Assembly: GCF_005281345.1 (NCBI RefSeq)
Contig: NZ_SZXJ01000038.1
Coordinates: 1-64,000, forward strand
Direction: 5' to 3'
DNA: 64,000 nt
From: Citrobacter sp. wls619
GTDB lineage: Bacteria; Pseudomonadota; Gammaproteobacteria; Enterobacterales; Enterobacteriaceae
The notes below the pieces were generated by a model, which saw nothing but the letters and a program-made list of their open reading frames with translations, did no database searches and was not told the origin of the DNA. Every line of letters begins with the position of its first letter. Position 1 is the first letter of the stretch. Positions 47,191 to 59,936 of the stretch are shown piece by piece. Both the position numbers and the translations under genes were made by a program.

Positions 47191-48552
47191 CTACTTAGCA
47201 TGTGGGTTGCGCGTGGACTCACCGGTAAAATTACGCATCAACAATGCATAATTCAGATCGATATCCTCTGGTACTGGCATCCACACGGTGTAACCATCGC
47301 CCGGCGCAACTGGCATGGCTTCGCCTTTGGCGTTTTCCATCTGCTCAAGGGTGAAATTGACGTTACCCTGTGGCGTCATCAGCTCCAGACTGTCACCGAC
47401 GGTGAATTTGTTTTTCACCAGTACGGCTGCCAGCTCGCCTTTACGCTCGCCAGTGAATTCGCCGACAAACTGCTGACGCTCGGAAACGGAGAAACCGTAT
47501 TCGTAGTTCTGATAGTCGTCATGCGTATGGCGGCGCAGGAACCCTTCGGTGTAACCGCGATGCGCCAGGCCTTCCAGCGTTTCCAGCAGTTGCGGATCGA
47601 ACGGTTTACCGGCTGCAGCATCGTCAATGGCTTTACGATAGACCTGTGCGGTACGGGCGCAGTAATAGTAAGACTTGGTGCGGCCTTCGATTTTCAGCGA
47701 ATGTACGCCCATCTGGGTCAGGCGTTCAACGTGGGCAATTGCGCGTAAATCTTTTGAGTTCATGATGTAAGTGCCGTGTTCGTCTTCGAACGCGGTCATG
47801 TATTCACCCGGACGCTGGGCTTCTTCAATCATAAACACTTTGTCCGTAGGCGCGCCGATCCCAAGCGTCGGTTCCACGTTTTGTACCGGGATGGGTTCGT
47901 ATTTGTGCACGATATTACCCACCACATCTTCTTTACCTTCCTGCACGTTGTATTCCCAGCGACAGGCGTTGGTACAGGTACCCTGGTTAGGGTCACGCTT
48001 GTTGATGTAGCCAGAGAGCAGGCAGCGACCGGAGTAGGCCATGCACAGGGCGCCGTGAACGAAGATCTCAAGCTCCATATCCGGCACCTGAGTGCGGATC
48101 TCTTCAATTTCTTCCAGCGACAGTTCGCGGGACAGGATCACGCGGGTCAGCCCCATCTGCTTCCAGAATTTTACCGTTGCCCAGTTTACGGCGTTAGCCT
48201 GTACCGACAGGTGAATGTCCATATCGGGGAAGTTCTCACGCACCAGCATGATAAGACCCGGATCGGACATGATCAGCGCATCCGGCCCCATTTCCACAAC
48301 GGGTTTCAGGTCACGAATGAAGGTTTTCAGCTTGGCGTTATGCGGGGCAATGTTAACCACCACATAGAATTTTTTACCCAGTTCATGGGCTTCATTAATG
48401 CCGAGCTGCAGGTTTTCGTGGTTGAATTCGTTGTTGCGTACGCGCAGTGAGTAACGCGGCTGGCCCGCATACACAGCATCTGCGCCATAGGCGAAAGCGT
48501 AACGCATATTTTTCAGCGTTCCCGCCGGGGAAAGGAGTTCCGGTTTAAACAT
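47191..48552 (-). CDS. trhP: tRNA hydroxylation protein TrhP
   Basis: 453 residues, U32 peptidase-like family (formerly YegQ). Uses prephenate to install 5-hydroxyuridine at position 34 of several tRNAs, the first step to cmo5U. N-terminal barrel (FKPELLSPAGTLKNMRYAFA) and a cysteine cluster CMAYSGRCLLSGYI...GTCTNACRW that fits an Fe-S site. A C-terminal beta-barrel domain ends ESTRNPHAK. It lies in the same direction as baeSR but has a separate 166-base leader. Confidence 0.97.
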   Translation of the reverse strand: MFKPELLSPAGTLKNMRYAFAYGADAVYAGQPRYSLRVRNNEFNHENLQLGINEAHELGKKFYVVVNIAPHNAKLKTFIRDLKPVVEMGPDALIMSDPGLIMLVRENFPDMDIHLSVQANAVNWATVKFWKQMGLTRVILSRELSLEEIEEIRTQVPDMELEIFVHGALCMAYSGRCLLSGYINKRDPNQGTCTNACRWEYNVQEGKEDVVGNIVHKYEPIPVQNVEPTLGIGAPTDKVFMIEEAQRPGEYMTAFEDEHGTYIMNSKDLRAIAHVERLTQMGVHSLKIEGRTKSYYYCARTAQVYRKAIDDAAAGKPFDPQLLETLEGLAHRGYTEGFLRRHTHDDYQNYEYGFSVSERQQFVGEFTGERKGELAAVLVKNKFTVGDSLELMTPQGNVNFTLEQMENAKGEAMPVAPGDGYTVWMPVPEDIDLNYALLMRNFTGESTRNPHAK

Positions 48553-48670
48553 AGTTTTCTCGTTCTGATGACAGGTCAGACTCGCTTCACTGAATGAAAC
48601 GGTTGGGGGAGTGCCCCCACATTAAGGGCGGGCATTGTATCGCTGCGTGACGGGCAGGTAAAGTTATTGT

Positions 48671-48698
48671 GCCGGGTGGGCGTTTTGCCTTACCCGGC
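48671..48698. repeat. REP-like palindrome
   Basis: GCCGGGTGGGCGTTTTGCCT followed by TACCCGGC between baeR and trhP. It could stop or stabilise the baeR end of the mdt-bae transcript. E. coli has yegP at this place. Confidence 0.7.
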
Positions 48699-48718
48699 CT
48701 TGATTGACTTTTGGCAGA

Positions 48719-49441
48719 TTAAGCAATCCGGCAGGCATCGGCTTCCCAGCGATATCCTACGCCATAGACCGCGCGGATAAACGACTGCTCTGCATCCAGC
48801 GATTCCAGTTTGCGGCGCAGGTTCTTGATATGGCTGTCGATGGTGCGGTCGGTAACGACGCGGTAGTCATCGTAGAGATGGTTGAGCAATTGCTCGCGGG
48901 AGAACACTTTTCCCGGTTCATGCGATAGCGTTTTGAGTAAGCGAAATTCAGCGGGCGTCAGGTCGAGCATTTTTCCACGCCACGATGCCTGAAAACGGCC
49001 TTCATCGACGATCAGCGGACTTTCTGCATCCATCTGTTGCAACTCGCGCTGTGGCTTACACCGGCGCAGGATCGTTTTCACTCGTGCGACGACTTCCCGC
49101 GGGCTGTACGGTTTACAAATGTAGTCATCTGCACCGATCTCCAGCCCCAGCAGGCGGTCAATCTCTTCGATTTTGGCGGTCACCATCATAATCGGGACGT
49201 CAGAGAAACGACGAATTTCCCGACACAAAGTCAGACCGTCGGTACCTGGCAACATCAGATCTAACAAGATCAGATCGGGCGGCGTCTGGCGTACGTAAGG
49301 CAACACCTGATCGCCGTGGTTGATGAGCGTAGGGGCATAGCTTGCCGCACGCAGGTAGTCGATGAGCAGTTGCCCCAGCTTGGGTTCGTCTTCCACGATC
49401 AGAATACGCGGCGTGTTTTCATCAATGGGTAACTCAGTCAT
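48719..49441 (-). CDS. baeR: Response regulator BaeR
   Basis: 240 residues. OmpR-type regulator: receiver domain with phospho-acceptor D61 ([10 protein letters not shown]) and K in [10 protein letters not shown], then a winged-helix domain ([34 protein letters not shown]). Activates mdtABCD and spy on envelope damage, indole, zinc or flavonoids. Overlaps baeS by four bases at the end of the mdt operon. Confidence 0.98.
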   Translation of the reverse strand: MTELPIDENTPRILIVEDEPKLGQLLIDYLRAASYAPTLINHGDQVLPYVRQTPPDLILLDLMLPGTDGLTLCREIRRFSDVPIMMVTAKIEEIDRLLGLEIGADDYICKPYSPREVVARVKTILRRCKPQRELQQMDAESPLIVDEGRFQASWRGKMLDLTPAEFRLLKTLSHEPGKVFSREQLLNHLYDDYRVVTDRTIDSHIKNLRRKLESLDAEQSFIRAVYGVGYRWEADACRIA

Positions 49442-50841
49442 ACATCTCTCTGTAAGTCGCGTTCCAGCGGTAACTCTACTGTAATGCTAACCCCGCCAAA
49501 AGGCGAATGGGCGGCGCGGATCAGACCATTATGCGCCTGGACAATGTTGACGCAAATCGCCAGCCCCAGCCCGGACCCTCCGCTGGCCCGGTTACGGGAC
49601 CCTTCGGTGCGATAAAAACGTTCAAACAGTTTCTGTAGCTGTTCGTCGCTAACGCCGGGGGCGGAATCGGCGAAGGTTAATAACACCATCCGTTCGCGCT
49701 GTTCGGCGCTGATATGCAGACCGCCACCGCTGTCGGTGTAGCGCAGGCTGTTTTCCAGTAGATTGTTAAACAGTTGCATCAGGCGATCCCTGTCGCCAAA
49801 GACCGTCATGCTGTCCGGGAGTGAAAGTTGGATCGTCAGTCCACGGCTGGCGAAGCGTTCGCGAAACGCGCCGCTCGCCACTTCCAGCAGAGGGATCAGG
49901 TCCAGCGAGGTTTTCTGGTAGGCCAGCGCCCCTTCATCAGACATAGAAAGCTGGTGGAGATCGTCTACCAGTTTGGTGAGCGTACCCACTTCAGCCTGCA
50001 AAGAGGCAACGGAGTCGGGCGTGAACTGGCGGACACCATCCTGAATGGCTTCGAGTTCGCCGCGCAAAACAGCCAGCGGCGTGCGCAGTTCGTGAGAGAT
50101 ATCAGCCATAAAGTCCCGGCGCATCTGCTGGTTTTTTTCCAGCGTACTGGCGAGCTGGTTGAAATCCTGCGCCAGTTTACCCAGTTCATCGGTACTGGTG
50201 GGAACCACGCGGGTGGTAAAATCGCCGGCCGCCAGTTTGTGTGTGCCTTCCACCAACCGCTTAACCGGGGCGAGCAGGCTGCGCGCCAGCGTAAACGTCG
50301 CCAGCGCGGCAAGGATCGTGGAGAGCGCCACAATAAGCCAACTGGATCGTCTTTGCTGCATGTCGAAATTGATATCCGTATTCCGCGTCAGCCGTTCTAC
50401 GGGGGAGGCGATCACGGCGCCCACTTCGCTACCGTTAACGCGTATGGGATGGCGCATGCCGTCACGAGGAACTGGGCCGCGCGGGCCGACCAGCACACGG
50501 GCACTTTGATCGACCACCCAAAATTGCGTACGCCAGCCGTGCGGCGGCATGCCGGGTCCCGGTTTATCATCGTCATTGTCGTGTTCAAAAGAGCGCAGGA
50601 TCTGGAAAACAAAACGATCGTTATTGCGTAAGAATCGCCAGTTGCCGTGCTGCTCGTACTGCTCGCTTAACGCATCGCTGAGCATTTGCAGGCGTTGTTC
50701 GTTACCGTGTTTGATGTAGTCAATAAAACCGCGTTCGAAGCTAATGCGCACGGCCCAGTGCATACTGATCAGCAGCACAATGCAGGTGGCGAAAATAGCC
50801 AGAAAGAGTTTGCCGGTGATACCGGGCCGCCAGAACTTCAT
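49438..50841 (-). CDS. baeS: Sensor kinase BaeS
   Basis: 467 residues. Two membrane helices (about 10-32 and 165-188) frame a periplasmic sensor with [22 protein letters not shown] ([20 protein letters not shown]), HisKA box [13 protein letters not shown] with the phospho-histidine, N-box [12 protein letters not shown] and G-box [10 protein letters not shown] are intact. The ATG at 50841 overlaps the mdtD stop (ATGA), so translation is coupled. Longer upstream frame lies within mdtD. Confidence 0.98.
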   Translation of the reverse strand: MKFWRPGITGKLFLAIFATCIVLLISMHWAVRISFERGFIDYIKHGNEQRLQMLSDALSEQYEQHGNWRFLRNNDRFVFQILRSFEHDNDDDKPGPGMPPHGWRTQFWVVDQSARVLVGPRGPVPRDGMRHPIRVNGSEVGAVIASPVERLTRNTDINFDMQQRRSSWLIVALSTILAALATFTLARSLLAPVKRLVEGTHKLAAGDFTTRVVPTSTDELGKLAQDFNQLASTLEKNQQMRRDFMADISHELRTPLAVLRGELEAIQDGVRQFTPDSVASLQAEVGTLTKLVDDLHQLSMSDEGALAYQKTSLDLIPLLEVASGAFRERFASRGLTIQLSLPDSMTVFGDRDRLMQLFNNLLENSLRYTDSGGGLHISAEQRERMVLLTFADSAPGVSDEQLQKLFERFYRTEGSRNRASGGSGLGLAICVNIVQAHNGLIRAAHSPFGGVSITVELPLERDLQRDV

Positions 50842-52253
50842 CAGGTGCTCCTTTTGCGCCGTGAAATCACCGCGTTGGTCTGCGTGTCGTTCGGCACGCG
50901 GGCAAAAATGAGGGCGGGCAGTGCGATAAGGAACGCAATGCACAACCAGGTATACATAAAGACGGTATGCGTAGACGCGCTGTCGATGGCGATATGCTGC
51001 TGTCCGAACATGCCTAACAACAGACCGGCGATGGTTACCCCGATACTCATCGACAGTTGCATGATCATTGACAGCAGGCTGTTGCCGCTGCTCGCGAGGT
51101 CATCCGGCAGGTCTTTTAGCGTCAGCGTGTTCATTGAGGAGAAGCGGGTAGAATTGACCATCCCCTGTAAGAACAGTATGAACGGCAGGGCGTAATACCA
51201 ACCGAGTAACGCGGTGCTCATCAGCAACAGGCTGACTATCGACAGGCCAAGCGTGGTGGTGACCAGTACGCGACGGTACCCAAACCGGTTGACGACCTGG
51301 ACCACGATGCGTTTCATTCCCATACTGCCCAGCACCATCGGGATCATCATCAATCCGGCATGAAATGGCGAAAAGCCCAATCCAATCTGCAGGAATACCG
51401 GGGTCATGAACGGTAACATCCCGCTACCAATCCGCCCGGCAAAGCTGCCGAACAGCCCTAACGAGAAGGTGTGTGTACGAAACAGATGCAGGCTAAACAG
51501 CGCACGAGGGTTGTTGTGGGCATGTTTCAGATACAGCAGGATCGCCAGTACGCCACAGATAACCAGCGCTGCCAGCGTGATGTGGGAAATGCCGGTTCCC
51601 TTACTACCATCGAGCGCTAACGTGAGTACCGCCATGCCGACAGCCAGCATCATGAATCCAGAAAGATCGAAACGGCGAGTTTGCATGGTGTAGTTGGGCA
51701 TCAGCATTAACGTCGCTATTGCCCCGACAATGCCAACCGGAATGTTAATCAGAAATATCCAGTGCCAGGAGGCATATTCCACCAGGATACCACCTAATGC
51801 CGGGCCCAGAAGAGGACCAATCTGACCGGGCAAGGTGACGAATGTCATTGCCGCCATGTATTGCTCGCGTGGGACGATTTTCATCACCGTCAACCTGCCG
51901 ACGGGCACCATCATCGCGCCGCCTACACCTTGTAACACGCGAGCCATTACCAGTTCATTCAGCGTTCCGGACCAGGCGCAAAATAGCGATCCCAGCGTAA
52001 ACAGAATGATCGCGGTGAAGAATATATTGCGCACACCGATTTTATCGGCCAGCCAACCGCTGGCAGGGAGCATTACGGCGACGGTAAGTACATACGACAC
52101 AATGACCATGTGCATATGCAGTGGGCTTTCCCCGAGGCTTTTGGCCATCGAGGGAAGCGCGGTGTTGACGATGGTGGTATCCAGCGATTGCATAAAAAAG
52201 CCAAATGCCACAATCCAAAGCTGCCAGCGGGTGCTGTCGGGAAGTTCTGTCAT
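50841..52253 (-). CDS. mdtD: MFS transporter MdtD
   Basis: 470 residues, DHA2-type major facilitator with 14 predicted helices. Start [21 protein letters not shown]; motif C-type segment [16 protein letters not shown] and loop [11 protein letters not shown]. Encoded in mdtABCD-baeSR; in E. coli not required for drug resistance by MdtABC, and a citrate/iron-citrate export role has been proposed. Overlaps mdtC by four bases. Confidence 0.95.
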   Translation of the reverse strand: MTELPDSTRWQLWIVAFGFFMQSLDTTIVNTALPSMAKSLGESPLHMHMVIVSYVLTVAVMLPASGWLADKIGVRNIFFTAIILFTLGSLFCAWSGTLNELVMARVLQGVGGAMMVPVGRLTVMKIVPREQYMAAMTFVTLPGQIGPLLGPALGGILVEYASWHWIFLINIPVGIVGAIATLMLMPNYTMQTRRFDLSGFMMLAVGMAVLTLALDGSKGTGISHITLAALVICGVLAILLYLKHAHNNPRALFSLHLFRTHTFSLGLFGSFAGRIGSGMLPFMTPVFLQIGLGFSPFHAGLMMIPMVLGSMGMKRIVVQVVNRFGYRRVLVTTTLGLSIVSLLLMSTALLGWYYALPFILFLQGMVNSTRFSSMNTLTLKDLPDDLASSGNSLLSMIMQLSMSIGVTIAGLLLGMFGQQHIAIDSASTHTVFMYTWLCIAFLIALPALIFARVPNDTQTNAVISRRKRST

Positions 52254-55200
52254 AACTCTGCTACCGGTTTGCTGTTTTTACGCGAAAAACGCAGACGCAG
52301 ACGGTCGAAAAAGAGATAGACCACCGGAGTGGTGTACAGCGTCAGTAGCTGACTGACAACCAGCCCGCCAACAATGGTTATCCCCAATGGTTGACGCAGT
52401 TCAGAGCCGTCACCTGCGGATAATACCAGCGGCAGCGCACCAAACAGGGCCGCCAGCGTGGTCATCATTATTGGGCGAAAGCGCAGCAGGCAGGCCTGGA
52501 AAATCGCTTCTTCCGGCTGCAGCTTGCCATTTCTCTGCGCTTCCAGCGCAAAATCGACCATCATGATGGCGTTTTTCTTCACAATGCCAATTAATAGCAT
52601 GATCCCTATCAGGGCGATTAGGCTGAACGGGGCATTGAACAGCTCCAGCGCCAGTAAGGCCCCAACGCCGGCAGAAGGCAGCGTGGAGAGAATAGTCAGC
52701 GGGTGAACATAGCTTTCATACAGCATACCCAGCACGATATAGACGGTGGCGATGGCGGCGATAATCAGGATCACCTGTGAGTTCATGGTGTCCTGAAATA
52801 CCTGCGCGGTACCCGCAAAGCTACCACGTACCGTTGACGGTACTCCAAGCTGGGTCATGGTTCGGTTGATGGCCTCCGTTGCTTCAGAAAGTGAAGAACC
52901 GGTCGGCAGGTTAAATGATACGGTTGAGGCGGCAGACAACCCCTGGTGATTCACCGATAGCGGCGCATTTGCCGGTTGCCATTTGGCAAAGTACGACAAC
53001 GGTATTGCTTTGCCATCGCTGTTGATGACGAACATTTTGTCCAGGGCGCTGATATCCTGGGTGTAGCGTGGGTCGACTTCCATCACCACTTTGTACTGGT
53101 TCATCGGCTGATAGATGGTTGAAATTTGTCGCTGACCAAAGGCGTTATTCAGCAGGCTGTTGGCAGCTTCAACGTCGATTCCCAGACGTGACATGGTGTC
53201 ACGATCGTAGGTCAGATTCATTTCTGCGCCGTTGTCCTGCTGATCGGAGTTAACGTCCGCCAGCTGGGGCAGGGCGGCCAGCGCCTTACGAATTTTCGGT
53301 TCCCATTCGCGTAGTGCGGCGAGGTCATCTGACAACAGAGTGTATTGGTAGCTGGCATTAGCCTGACGACCGCCGACGCGAATATCCTGCACCGCCATCA
53401 GAAACAGGTTTGCGCCGGGTTCTTTGGCAAGCTTCACACGCAGGCGGTCGATCACCTGTTGCGCCGTTTCGTGACGTTCGCCACGAGGCTTCAGGGTGAT
53501 AAACATCATTCCGCTGTTGACGCGTGAGCCGCCGGTAAACCCGGTGACGTTATTCACCGCAGGATCGTCGCGGATGATCTTCATAAAGTCCTGCAGTTTG
53601 CCCCGCATCGCCTGAAACGAAATGCTCTGATCGGCCTGGATCCCGCCCATGAGTACGCCGGTATCCTGCTCCGGGAAGAAGGTTTTGGGGATTGAAATAT
53701 AGAGCCAGACGTTCAGGGCAATGGTTGCGAGTAGCACCACGCCCACCATGCGTGTGTGGCGTAGCACCCACTTCAGCGACGTGGCGTAGCTTTGCTGTAA
53801 TGCCACCAGTACACGGCCAAATCCCCGCTTACGCGATTGTTCGCGTGGCGTGCTGGATTTGAGCATCCAGCCGCACATCATCGGCGTCAACGTCAGCGAT
53901 ACCAGCAGTGAAATACCGATAGCCACCGACAGGGTGACGGCAAACTCGCGTAACAGACGGCCTGGCAGCCCGCCCATTAACAGCAGTGGCAGAAACACCG
54001 CCACCAGCGACAGGCTCATGGAGAGAACGGTGAAACCCACCTCGCGCGTGCCTTGTAGCGCCGCCTGTAACGGTTTCATTCCCGCTTCGAGATGGCGCGC
54101 AATGTTCTCCAGTACCACAATGGCATCATCGACGACAAAACCCGTCGCGATGGTTAGCGCCATCAACGACAGGTTGTTGAGGCTAAATCCACACAGATAC
54201 ATCGCGGCAAACGTACCAATCAGCGAGACCGGAACCGCAACGGCGGGGATCAGGGTGGCACGCCCGGAGCGCAGGAAGACAAATACCACCAGGATAACCA
54301 ACGCCACGGAGATAATCAGCGTTTGCTCTACTTCAGCCAACGAGGCGCGGATAGTGGGTGAACGATCCTGGGCGATTTGCAGATCGATAGCGGCCGGGAC
54401 CATCGTTTGTAGCTCCGGTAATTTGGCGCGAATGCTGTCGACCGTCTGAATAATATTGGCTTCTGGCAGTTTGCGGATCATCAGCAGAATGGCCGGTTTG
54501 GCATTGGTCATCCCCGCATTGCGTACGTCCTGCACTGAATCACTGACAGATGCAACATCCCCCAGTCGCACAGCTGCGCCGTTGTTATAGTGGATGATAA
54601 CTGGCTTATATTCCGCCGCGGTTTTTAGCTCATCGTTGGTTTGTACCTGCCAGCGATGGGTTTCATCTTCGATAGCGCCCTGCGGTTTGCGCACGTTGGC
54701 GTTATCGATAGCGCTACGCACCGCATCCAGCGATACCCCTTGGTTAAACAGCGCCTGCGGATTAAGCCCCACGCGCACGGCGGGAAGAGAGCTTCCTCCG
54801 ACATCCACATCACCGACGCCGTTGATTTGTGCGATGGTCTGCGCCAGTTGCGTCGAGGCGAAATCGTATAATTCACCTTGCGAGTACGTGTCCGATGTCA
54901 GCGTCAGGATCATGATCGGGGCATCTGAAGGGTTGGCCTTCCGATACGTTGGGCGGCTGGGCATCCCGCTGGGCAGCAGGCTTTGCGCCGCGTTAATGGC
55001 GGCCTGTACGTCCCGTGCTGCACCGTTGATGTCGCGGTCAAATTTAAATTCGAGAATAATGCGCGTGCTACCAAGCGAGCTGCTTGATGTCATCTCATTT
55101 ACGCCCGCGATCCGCCCAAGCGAGCGTTCCAGTGGGGTTGCTACAGATGACGCCATTGTTTCTGGTGATGCTCCCGGTAGTGATGCACTGACCATGATTA

Positions 55201-55330
55201 CCGGAAAATCAACCTGCGGCAGGGGGGCCACTGGCAACAGACGAAAGCCCAGTATGCCGCACAGGGTAATGGCGACGGAAATAAGAATGGTCGCCACCGG
55301 ACGGTGTATGAAGAGAGCGAAAAATTTCAT
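52250..55330 (-). CDS. mdtC: RND multidrug efflux pump MdtC
   Basis: 1026 residues, inner-membrane proton-driven efflux subunit. RND architecture: helix 1 at the start ([20 protein letters not shown]), two large periplasmic loops, and proton-relay aspartates in [18 protein letters not shown] of helix 4. MdtB and MdtC form a heterotrimer (two MdtB, one MdtC) that works with MdtA and TolC to export bile salts, novobiocin and metals. Directly follows mdtB without a gap. Confidence 0.97.
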   Translation of the reverse strand: MKFFALFIHRPVATILISVAITLCGILGFRLLPVAPLPQVDFPVIMVSASLPGASPETMASSVATPLERSLGRIAGVNEMTSSSSLGSTRIILEFKFDRDINGAARDVQAAINAAQSLLPSGMPSRPTYRKANPSDAPIMILTLTSDTYSQGELYDFASTQLAQTIAQINGVGDVDVGGSSLPAVRVGLNPQALFNQGVSLDAVRSAIDNANVRKPQGAIEDETHRWQVQTNDELKTAAEYKPVIIHYNNGAAVRLGDVASVSDSVQDVRNAGMTNAKPAILLMIRKLPEANIIQTVDSIRAKLPELQTMVPAAIDLQIAQDRSPTIRASLAEVEQTLIISVALVILVVFVFLRSGRATLIPAVAVPVSLIGTFAAMYLCGFSLNNLSLMALTIATGFVVDDAIVVLENIARHLEAGMKPLQAALQGTREVGFTVLSMSLSLVAVFLPLLLMGGLPGRLLREFAVTLSVAIGISLLVSLTLTPMMCGWMLKSSTPREQSRKRGFGRVLVALQQSYATSLKWVLRHTRMVGVVLLATIALNVWLYISIPKTFFPEQDTGVLMGGIQADQSISFQAMRGKLQDFMKIIRDDPAVNNVTGFTGGSRVNSGMMFITLKPRGERHETAQQVIDRLRVKLAKEPGANLFLMAVQDIRVGGRQANASYQYTLLSDDLAALREWEPKIRKALAALPQLADVNSDQQDNGAEMNLTYDRDTMSRLGIDVEAANSLLNNAFGQRQISTIYQPMNQYKVVMEVDPRYTQDISALDKMFVINSDGKAIPLSYFAKWQPANAPLSVNHQGLSAASTVSFNLPTGSSLSEATEAINRTMTQLGVPSTVRGSFAGTAQVFQDTMNSQVILIIAAIATVYIVLGMLYESYVHPLTILSTLPSAGVGALLALELFNAPFSLIALIGIMLLIGIVKKNAIMMVDFALEAQRNGKLQPEEAIFQACLLRFRPIMMTTLAALFGALPLVLSAGDGSELRQPLGITIVGGLVVSQLLTLYTTPVVYLFFDRLRLRFSRKNSKPVAEL

Positions 55331-58300
55331 TTACGCGTCCTCTCGCTGACGCGGGAAGCGGTTTTTCACATACAGCGACAGTCGGTCAAACAGCAGGTAA
55401 ATCACCGGTGTGGTAAACAACGTCAGGACCTGGCTGACCAGCAAACCGCCAACCATGCCAATACCTAATGGACGGCGTAACTCTGCACCTACACCGGTGC
55501 TTAGCATCAGTGGCAACGCCCCCAGTAGCGCTGCCAGCGTGGTCATCAGGATAGGGCGAAAACGCAGCAGACAGGCCTGGAAAATGGCATCGCGCGGTGA
55601 CATTCCCTGCTCACGTTCCGCGGCAAGGGCAAAGTCAATCATCATGATGGCGTTTTTCTTCACGATCCCGATGAGCAAAATAATGCCGATGATCGCGATC
55701 ACGTCCAGTTCGCTGCCGGCAATCATGAGCGCCAGCAACGCCCCGACACCCGCAGTGGGAAGCGTAGAGAGAATCGTAATCGGGTGAATAAAGCTTTCGT
55801 ACAATACGCCGAGCACGATATACATCGCGACCACTGCCGCCACAATCAGCCAGATAGTGTTGCCCAGGGCAGCCTGGAAGGCCAGCGTACTGCCCTGGAA
55901 CTGAGTGGTGATATTTGCGGGCAGGTTAAGTGTTTTTTCGGCATCCTGAATCGCCTGTACCGCATCGCCCAACGACTGATTATCTGGCACATTGAACGAG
56001 ATAGTCGTTACCGGGAATTGATCGAGATGGTTAATCGATAGCGGGGCAAAACGCTGCTCAATGCTGGCGATGGCGCTGAGCGGTACGATTCCGCCATCGC
56101 TACTGGTCAGACGAATGGTATCCAGCGCTGCAAGTCCCGGTGTGCTGTCAGTGTTATGCTCTAACACCACGCGATACTGGTTCGCCTGCGTGTAGATAGT
56201 CGAAATCAAACGCTGTCCGAAGGCGTTATACAGGGCGTTATCGACATCCGCCATACTGATCCCTAAACGGCTGGCGCTGTCACGATTGACGTTCACATAC
56301 GCGACCAACCCTTGATCCTGCCAGTCGCTGCTAACATCAGACAATTGTGGTAACTGCTGCAGTTTTTCAAGCAGCTGTGGGACCCACGTGCTGAGGGCGT
56401 CAAGAGAGTTAGCTTGTAACGTAAACTGGTATTGCGTTCGGCTGACCTGGGTATCAATCGTCAGATCCTGCGTGGGCTGTAGATAAAGGTCAACGCCAGG
56501 GACTCTGTCTACCTCATCCTGTAATCGGGCGATCACTTTCTGTACGCGATCGTCGCGTTCATCCAACGGTTTAAGATTAATTTGCAGACGCGCACTGTTC
56601 AGCGCGGGGTTAGTGCCGTCAACGCCCACAAAGGCCGTCAGGCTTTCTACCGCGGGATCTTGGAGGATCACATCAGAAACCTGGCGTTGACGCTGGGCCA
56701 TGCTGGCAAATGAACTGGATTGCGGAGCCTGCAGCGTACCCTGAATAATGCCGTTATCCTGAATTGGGAAGAAGCCTTTTGGGATAAACACCCACAGCAT
56801 GACGCTCAGCGCCAACGTACCGAGGGCTACGCTAAGCGTTAACCACGGGTGGTTAAGTACTTTTGCCAGCCAGTGTCCGTATCCGGCAATCACCCGATCG
56901 AACATTTTTTCTGAGGCGCGGGAGAAGCGGTTTTGTTTACGCAATGACGCCTGACTGAGCATGCGCGCACACATCATCGGCGTAAGGGTGAGCGATACGA
57001 CGGCAGAAATCAGAATCGCCACCGCCAGCGTAACGGCGAATTCGCGGAACAAGCGCCCGACGATATCGCCCATGAATAGCAGTGGGATCAATACTGCAAT
57101 CAATGAAAACGTCAGGGAGATGATGGTAAAACCAATCTCGCCTGCACCTTTCAGGGCTGCGGTCAGTGGTTTTTCCCCTTTTTCGATATAGCGCGAAATA
57201 TTCTCGATAACCACAATGGCATCATCCACCACAAAACCCGTGGCGATGGTCAGCGCCATCAATGTCAGGTTGTTGATGGAGAAATCAAGAAAGACCATTA
57301 CAGCGAAGGTCCCGATCAGCGATAGCGGAACGGCAACCGCAGGAATGATGGTGGCAGGAATATTGCGCAGAAACAGGTAGATAATCATGACGACCAACGC
57401 AATCGCCAGCATCAGTTCGAACTGAGTGTCGGCAACGGAAGCGCGAATATTGGTCGTACGATCCGAAAGTACAGTTACCTTCACCGATTTCGGCAGGCTT
57501 TCCGTCAGTTGCGGCAGCATTTGCCGAATACTGTCCGCCGTGGCGATAATATTTGCGCCAGGCTGACGCTGTACGTTCATCACGATGGCTTGTTGTTTGT
57601 TGGCCCATGCCCCAAGCCAGCTGTTTTCTGCACCTTGTTCGACGGTGGCGACATCACCAAGTCGTACCGGTGCACCATTTTTATAGGCAACGATTAACTG
57701 GCGATACTCATCGGCAGACTGCATCTGGTCATTAGCGGAAAGTGTAACGGCGCGCGTTGGCCCATCAAGACTCCCTTTGGCGGAATTGACGTTGGCACCG
57801 GTAATCGCCGTACGGATGGTTTCGCTGGTCAGACCGAGCGCTGCAATCGCTTGGGCATTAAGCTTCACGCGGACCGCCGGACGCTGGCCGCCAGAAAGTG
57901 TCACCAGGCCAACACCAGAAACCTGGGAGATTTTCTGTGCGACGCGGGTTTCCACCATATCTTCCACCTGCGTCATCGGCATGGCGGTCGAGGTGACGGC
58001 CAGCGTCATGATCGGCGGATCCGCTGGATTAACTTTGCTGTAGACCGGTGGGTTAGGCAGATCGCTCGGTAATAAATTGGTGGCGGCATTGATGGCGGCC
58101 TGAACTTCCTGCTCGGCAACATCCAGTGGCAGGGTCAGTTGAAACTGCAACGTGACGACCGATGCACCACCGGAACTTTGGGAGGACATTTGTTTCAGGC
58201 CGGACATCTGCCCGAACTGGCGTTCAAGTGGAGCGGTAACCGCAGACGTCATGACATCCGGGCTGGCTCCGGGATAGAGCGTTATGACCTGAATGGTGGG

Positions 58301-58453
58301 GTAATCCACTTCCGGTAATGCCGCAATGGGCAGAAAACGGTAGCCGATGATACCGGCAAGCAGAATCGCGACCATCAGCAACGTGGTGGCGACGGGGCGC
58401 AGAATAAACAGGCGGGACGGGCCGCCTGTATTGCCGGGAGGTAACACCTGCAT
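55331..58453 (-). CDS. mdtB: RND multidrug efflux pump MdtB
   Basis: 1040 residues, same RND plan as MdtC: N-terminal [20 protein letters not shown], helix-4 relay [20 protein letters not shown], and a second transmembrane set at the end ([20 protein letters not shown]). Paralogue of MdtC, kept as a pair across enterobacteria. Overlaps mdtA by one base (the mdtA stop shares its A with the mdtB ATG), suggesting coupled translation. Confidence 0.97.
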   Translation of the reverse strand: MQVLPPGNTGGPSRLFILRPVATTLLMVAILLAGIIGYRFLPIAALPEVDYPTIQVITLYPGASPDVMTSAVTAPLERQFGQMSGLKQMSSQSSGGASVVTLQFQLTLPLDVAEQEVQAAINAATNLLPSDLPNPPVYSKVNPADPPIMTLAVTSTAMPMTQVEDMVETRVAQKISQVSGVGLVTLSGGQRPAVRVKLNAQAIAALGLTSETIRTAITGANVNSAKGSLDGPTRAVTLSANDQMQSADEYRQLIVAYKNGAPVRLGDVATVEQGAENSWLGAWANKQQAIVMNVQRQPGANIIATADSIRQMLPQLTESLPKSVKVTVLSDRTTNIRASVADTQFELMLAIALVVMIIYLFLRNIPATIIPAVAVPLSLIGTFAVMVFLDFSINNLTLMALTIATGFVVDDAIVVIENISRYIEKGEKPLTAALKGAGEIGFTIISLTFSLIAVLIPLLFMGDIVGRLFREFAVTLAVAILISAVVSLTLTPMMCARMLSQASLRKQNRFSRASEKMFDRVIAGYGHWLAKVLNHPWLTLSVALGTLALSVMLWVFIPKGFFPIQDNGIIQGTLQAPQSSSFASMAQRQRQVSDVILQDPAVESLTAFVGVDGTNPALNSARLQINLKPLDERDDRVQKVIARLQDEVDRVPGVDLYLQPTQDLTIDTQVSRTQYQFTLQANSLDALSTWVPQLLEKLQQLPQLSDVSSDWQDQGLVAYVNVNRDSASRLGISMADVDNALYNAFGQRLISTIYTQANQYRVVLEHNTDSTPGLAALDTIRLTSSDGGIVPLSAIASIEQRFAPLSINHLDQFPVTTISFNVPDNQSLGDAVQAIQDAEKTLNLPANITTQFQGSTLAFQAALGNTIWLIVAAVVAMYIVLGVLYESFIHPITILSTLPTAGVGALLALMIAGSELDVIAIIGIILLIGIVKKNAIMMIDFALAAEREQGMSPRDAIFQACLLRFRPILMTTLAALLGALPLMLSTGVGAELRRPLGIGMVGGLLVSQVLTLFTTPVIYLLFDRLSLYVKNRFPRQREDA

Positions 58454-59700
58454 CAGGAGCTCGCTCCTTTTTTGCCATAGCCGCGCGGTGCGGCTTTGTC
58501 GTCGCTAGCGGTGGCGGCGTGAGCCTCCACGACCTCGACTTTAGCCCCTTCCGTCAGACGATCAATCCCGTCGGTGACGACGCGATCGCCCGCGGACAGC
58601 CCGGCGGAGATAACGACGTTCTGACTGTCCTGAATTCCCGGTTTAACCAGATGTTTGCTGACTTTGTTGTCGCTGTTCAGCACCCAGACAAAGTGGCCTT
58701 CGTTACCCATTTGTAGTGCGGCAGTCGGGATCACGACGGCATTTTGTTCCGTATCGACGAGCATGCGAGCGTTAACAAACTGATTCGGGAACAAGGCATC
58801 GTCCTGGTTGTTAAAGCGGGCCTTTGCTTTGATGGTGCCGGTGGTGGCGTCAATCTGGTTGTCGAGGCTCTGCAGCACGCCTTCGCTCAGTTTTTGCGAG
58901 TTGGTACGGTCCCAGGCCTCAACTTTCAGTGGCGTCCCCGATTTCTGTGCCTGTACGACGGTCGCGATATCGTTCTCTGGCAGAGTGAAAACCAGATCAA
59001 TAGGATGGGTTTGTGTAATGACGACAATCCCGGTGGTATCGCTGCTGGATATCTGGTTACCCACATCCACAAGCTTCAGACCTACCCGACCATCAACTGG
59101 AGCCGTTATCCGGCTCCAGTCGAGTTGCAATTGCGCGCTGGCGACGCTGGCTTCATCGGCTTTTATCGTCCCTTGTGTTTCGTTGACCAGCGCCTGTTGC
59201 GCATCCAGTTCCTGACGAGAGACCAGATTCGTTTTGACCAATTGCTGATAGCGGGCGAGGTCGCGACGCGCATTGGCTAGCGTGGCTTTATCTTTCGCTA
59301 ACTGTCCCTGCGCCTGCGCCAACGCAACGTTAAACTGGCTCGGGTCGATCTCGGCCAGCAGATCGCCGGCTTTCACCTGTTGCCCTTCCTGAAAGTGTAT
59401 GGCGATGAGTTGGCCGTCCACGCGACTGCGCACCGTCGCGGTGTTCGCGGCAGTAATGGTACCCAGCCCGGTCAGATAGCGTGGAACCGCTTGTTCGACT
59501 GCCGTGGCCGCCTGAACCGGAGCCAACGGACCGGAACGCATTCCTCGCCGTCCCGTTGCCGGAGCGGGTTGTGTCTGACGGGTTGCGCCGGGGGCTGTTC
59601 CCTGGGGTTCGCTGCGACTTTGCCAGAACCAGAAGGCGGCGATGGCGGCCACGACGATCACGATTACTATCACCCAGCGGGATTTGTTACGGCCTTTCAT
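58453..59700 (-). CDS. mdtA: Membrane-fusion protein MdtA
   Basis: 415 residues, adaptor of the MdtABC-TolC pump. Membrane anchor at about 8-26 ([19 protein letters not shown]), proline/glutamine-rich linker, lipoyl segments ([38 protein letters not shown]), coiled-coil hairpin ([20 protein letters not shown]) and beta-barrel. The ATG at 59700 gives the E. coli length; the longer upstream frame covers the BaeR-box region. First gene of the operon. Confidence 0.97.
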   Translation of the reverse strand: MKGRNKSRWVIVIVIVVAAIAAFWFWQSRSEPQGTAPGATRQTQPAPATGRRGMRSGPLAPVQAATAVEQAVPRYLTGLGTITAANTATVRSRVDGQLIAIHFQEGQQVKAGDLLAEIDPSQFNVALAQAQGQLAKDKATLANARRDLARYQQLVKTNLVSRQELDAQQALVNETQGTIKADEASVASAQLQLDWSRITAPVDGRVGLKLVDVGNQISSSDTTGIVVITQTHPIDLVFTLPENDIATVVQAQKSGTPLKVEAWDRTNSQKLSEGVLQSLDNQIDATTGTIKAKARFNNQDDALFPNQFVNARMLVDTEQNAVVIPTAALQMGNEGHFVWVLNSDNKVSKHLVKPGIQDSQNVVISAGLSAGDRVVTDGIDRLTEGAKVEVVEAHAATASDDKAAPRGYGKKGASS

Positions 59701-59749
59701 TGTTATGAGTTTCTCATCCTGAAACGTTTCGCGGAATGATACTAGTTTA

Positions 59750-59772
59750 GCCAGTGAACAAGGGAGAAAAAT
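59750..59772 (-). promoter_or_regulatory. BaeR box before mdtA
   Basis: Minus strand TTTTTCTCC at 59771-59763 followed by CTTGTTCACTGGC. The E. coli BaeR box is TTTTTCTCCATNATTGGC; the first nine bases match exactly and the GGC end is present after a four-base longer spacer. It lies 50-72 bases upstream of mdtA. Confidence 0.6.
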
Positions 59773-59936
59773 GGAGGAATTATGAAACACTGTAGGGATT
59801 CGTCTGAATGACGGCGCGGCTTTGCGAGGCATTACGCAACAATCAGCAGCGAAAATCACCAATGCGAAATAGTGTGCCAGAGTGTGGTCAAGGCAATAAG
59901 GAGGCAAGCCAGAGATTTCAGCGGGACGCTGGAACG

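Noticed and set aside
49438-50943. 501-residue version of BaeS
   Set aside because: Extension lies within mdtD in another frame and lacks homology; the ATG at 50841 gives the E. coli length and coupled start.
53850-54449. 199-codon plus-strand frame over mdtC
   Set aside because: Shadow of mdtC; no start signal and no family.
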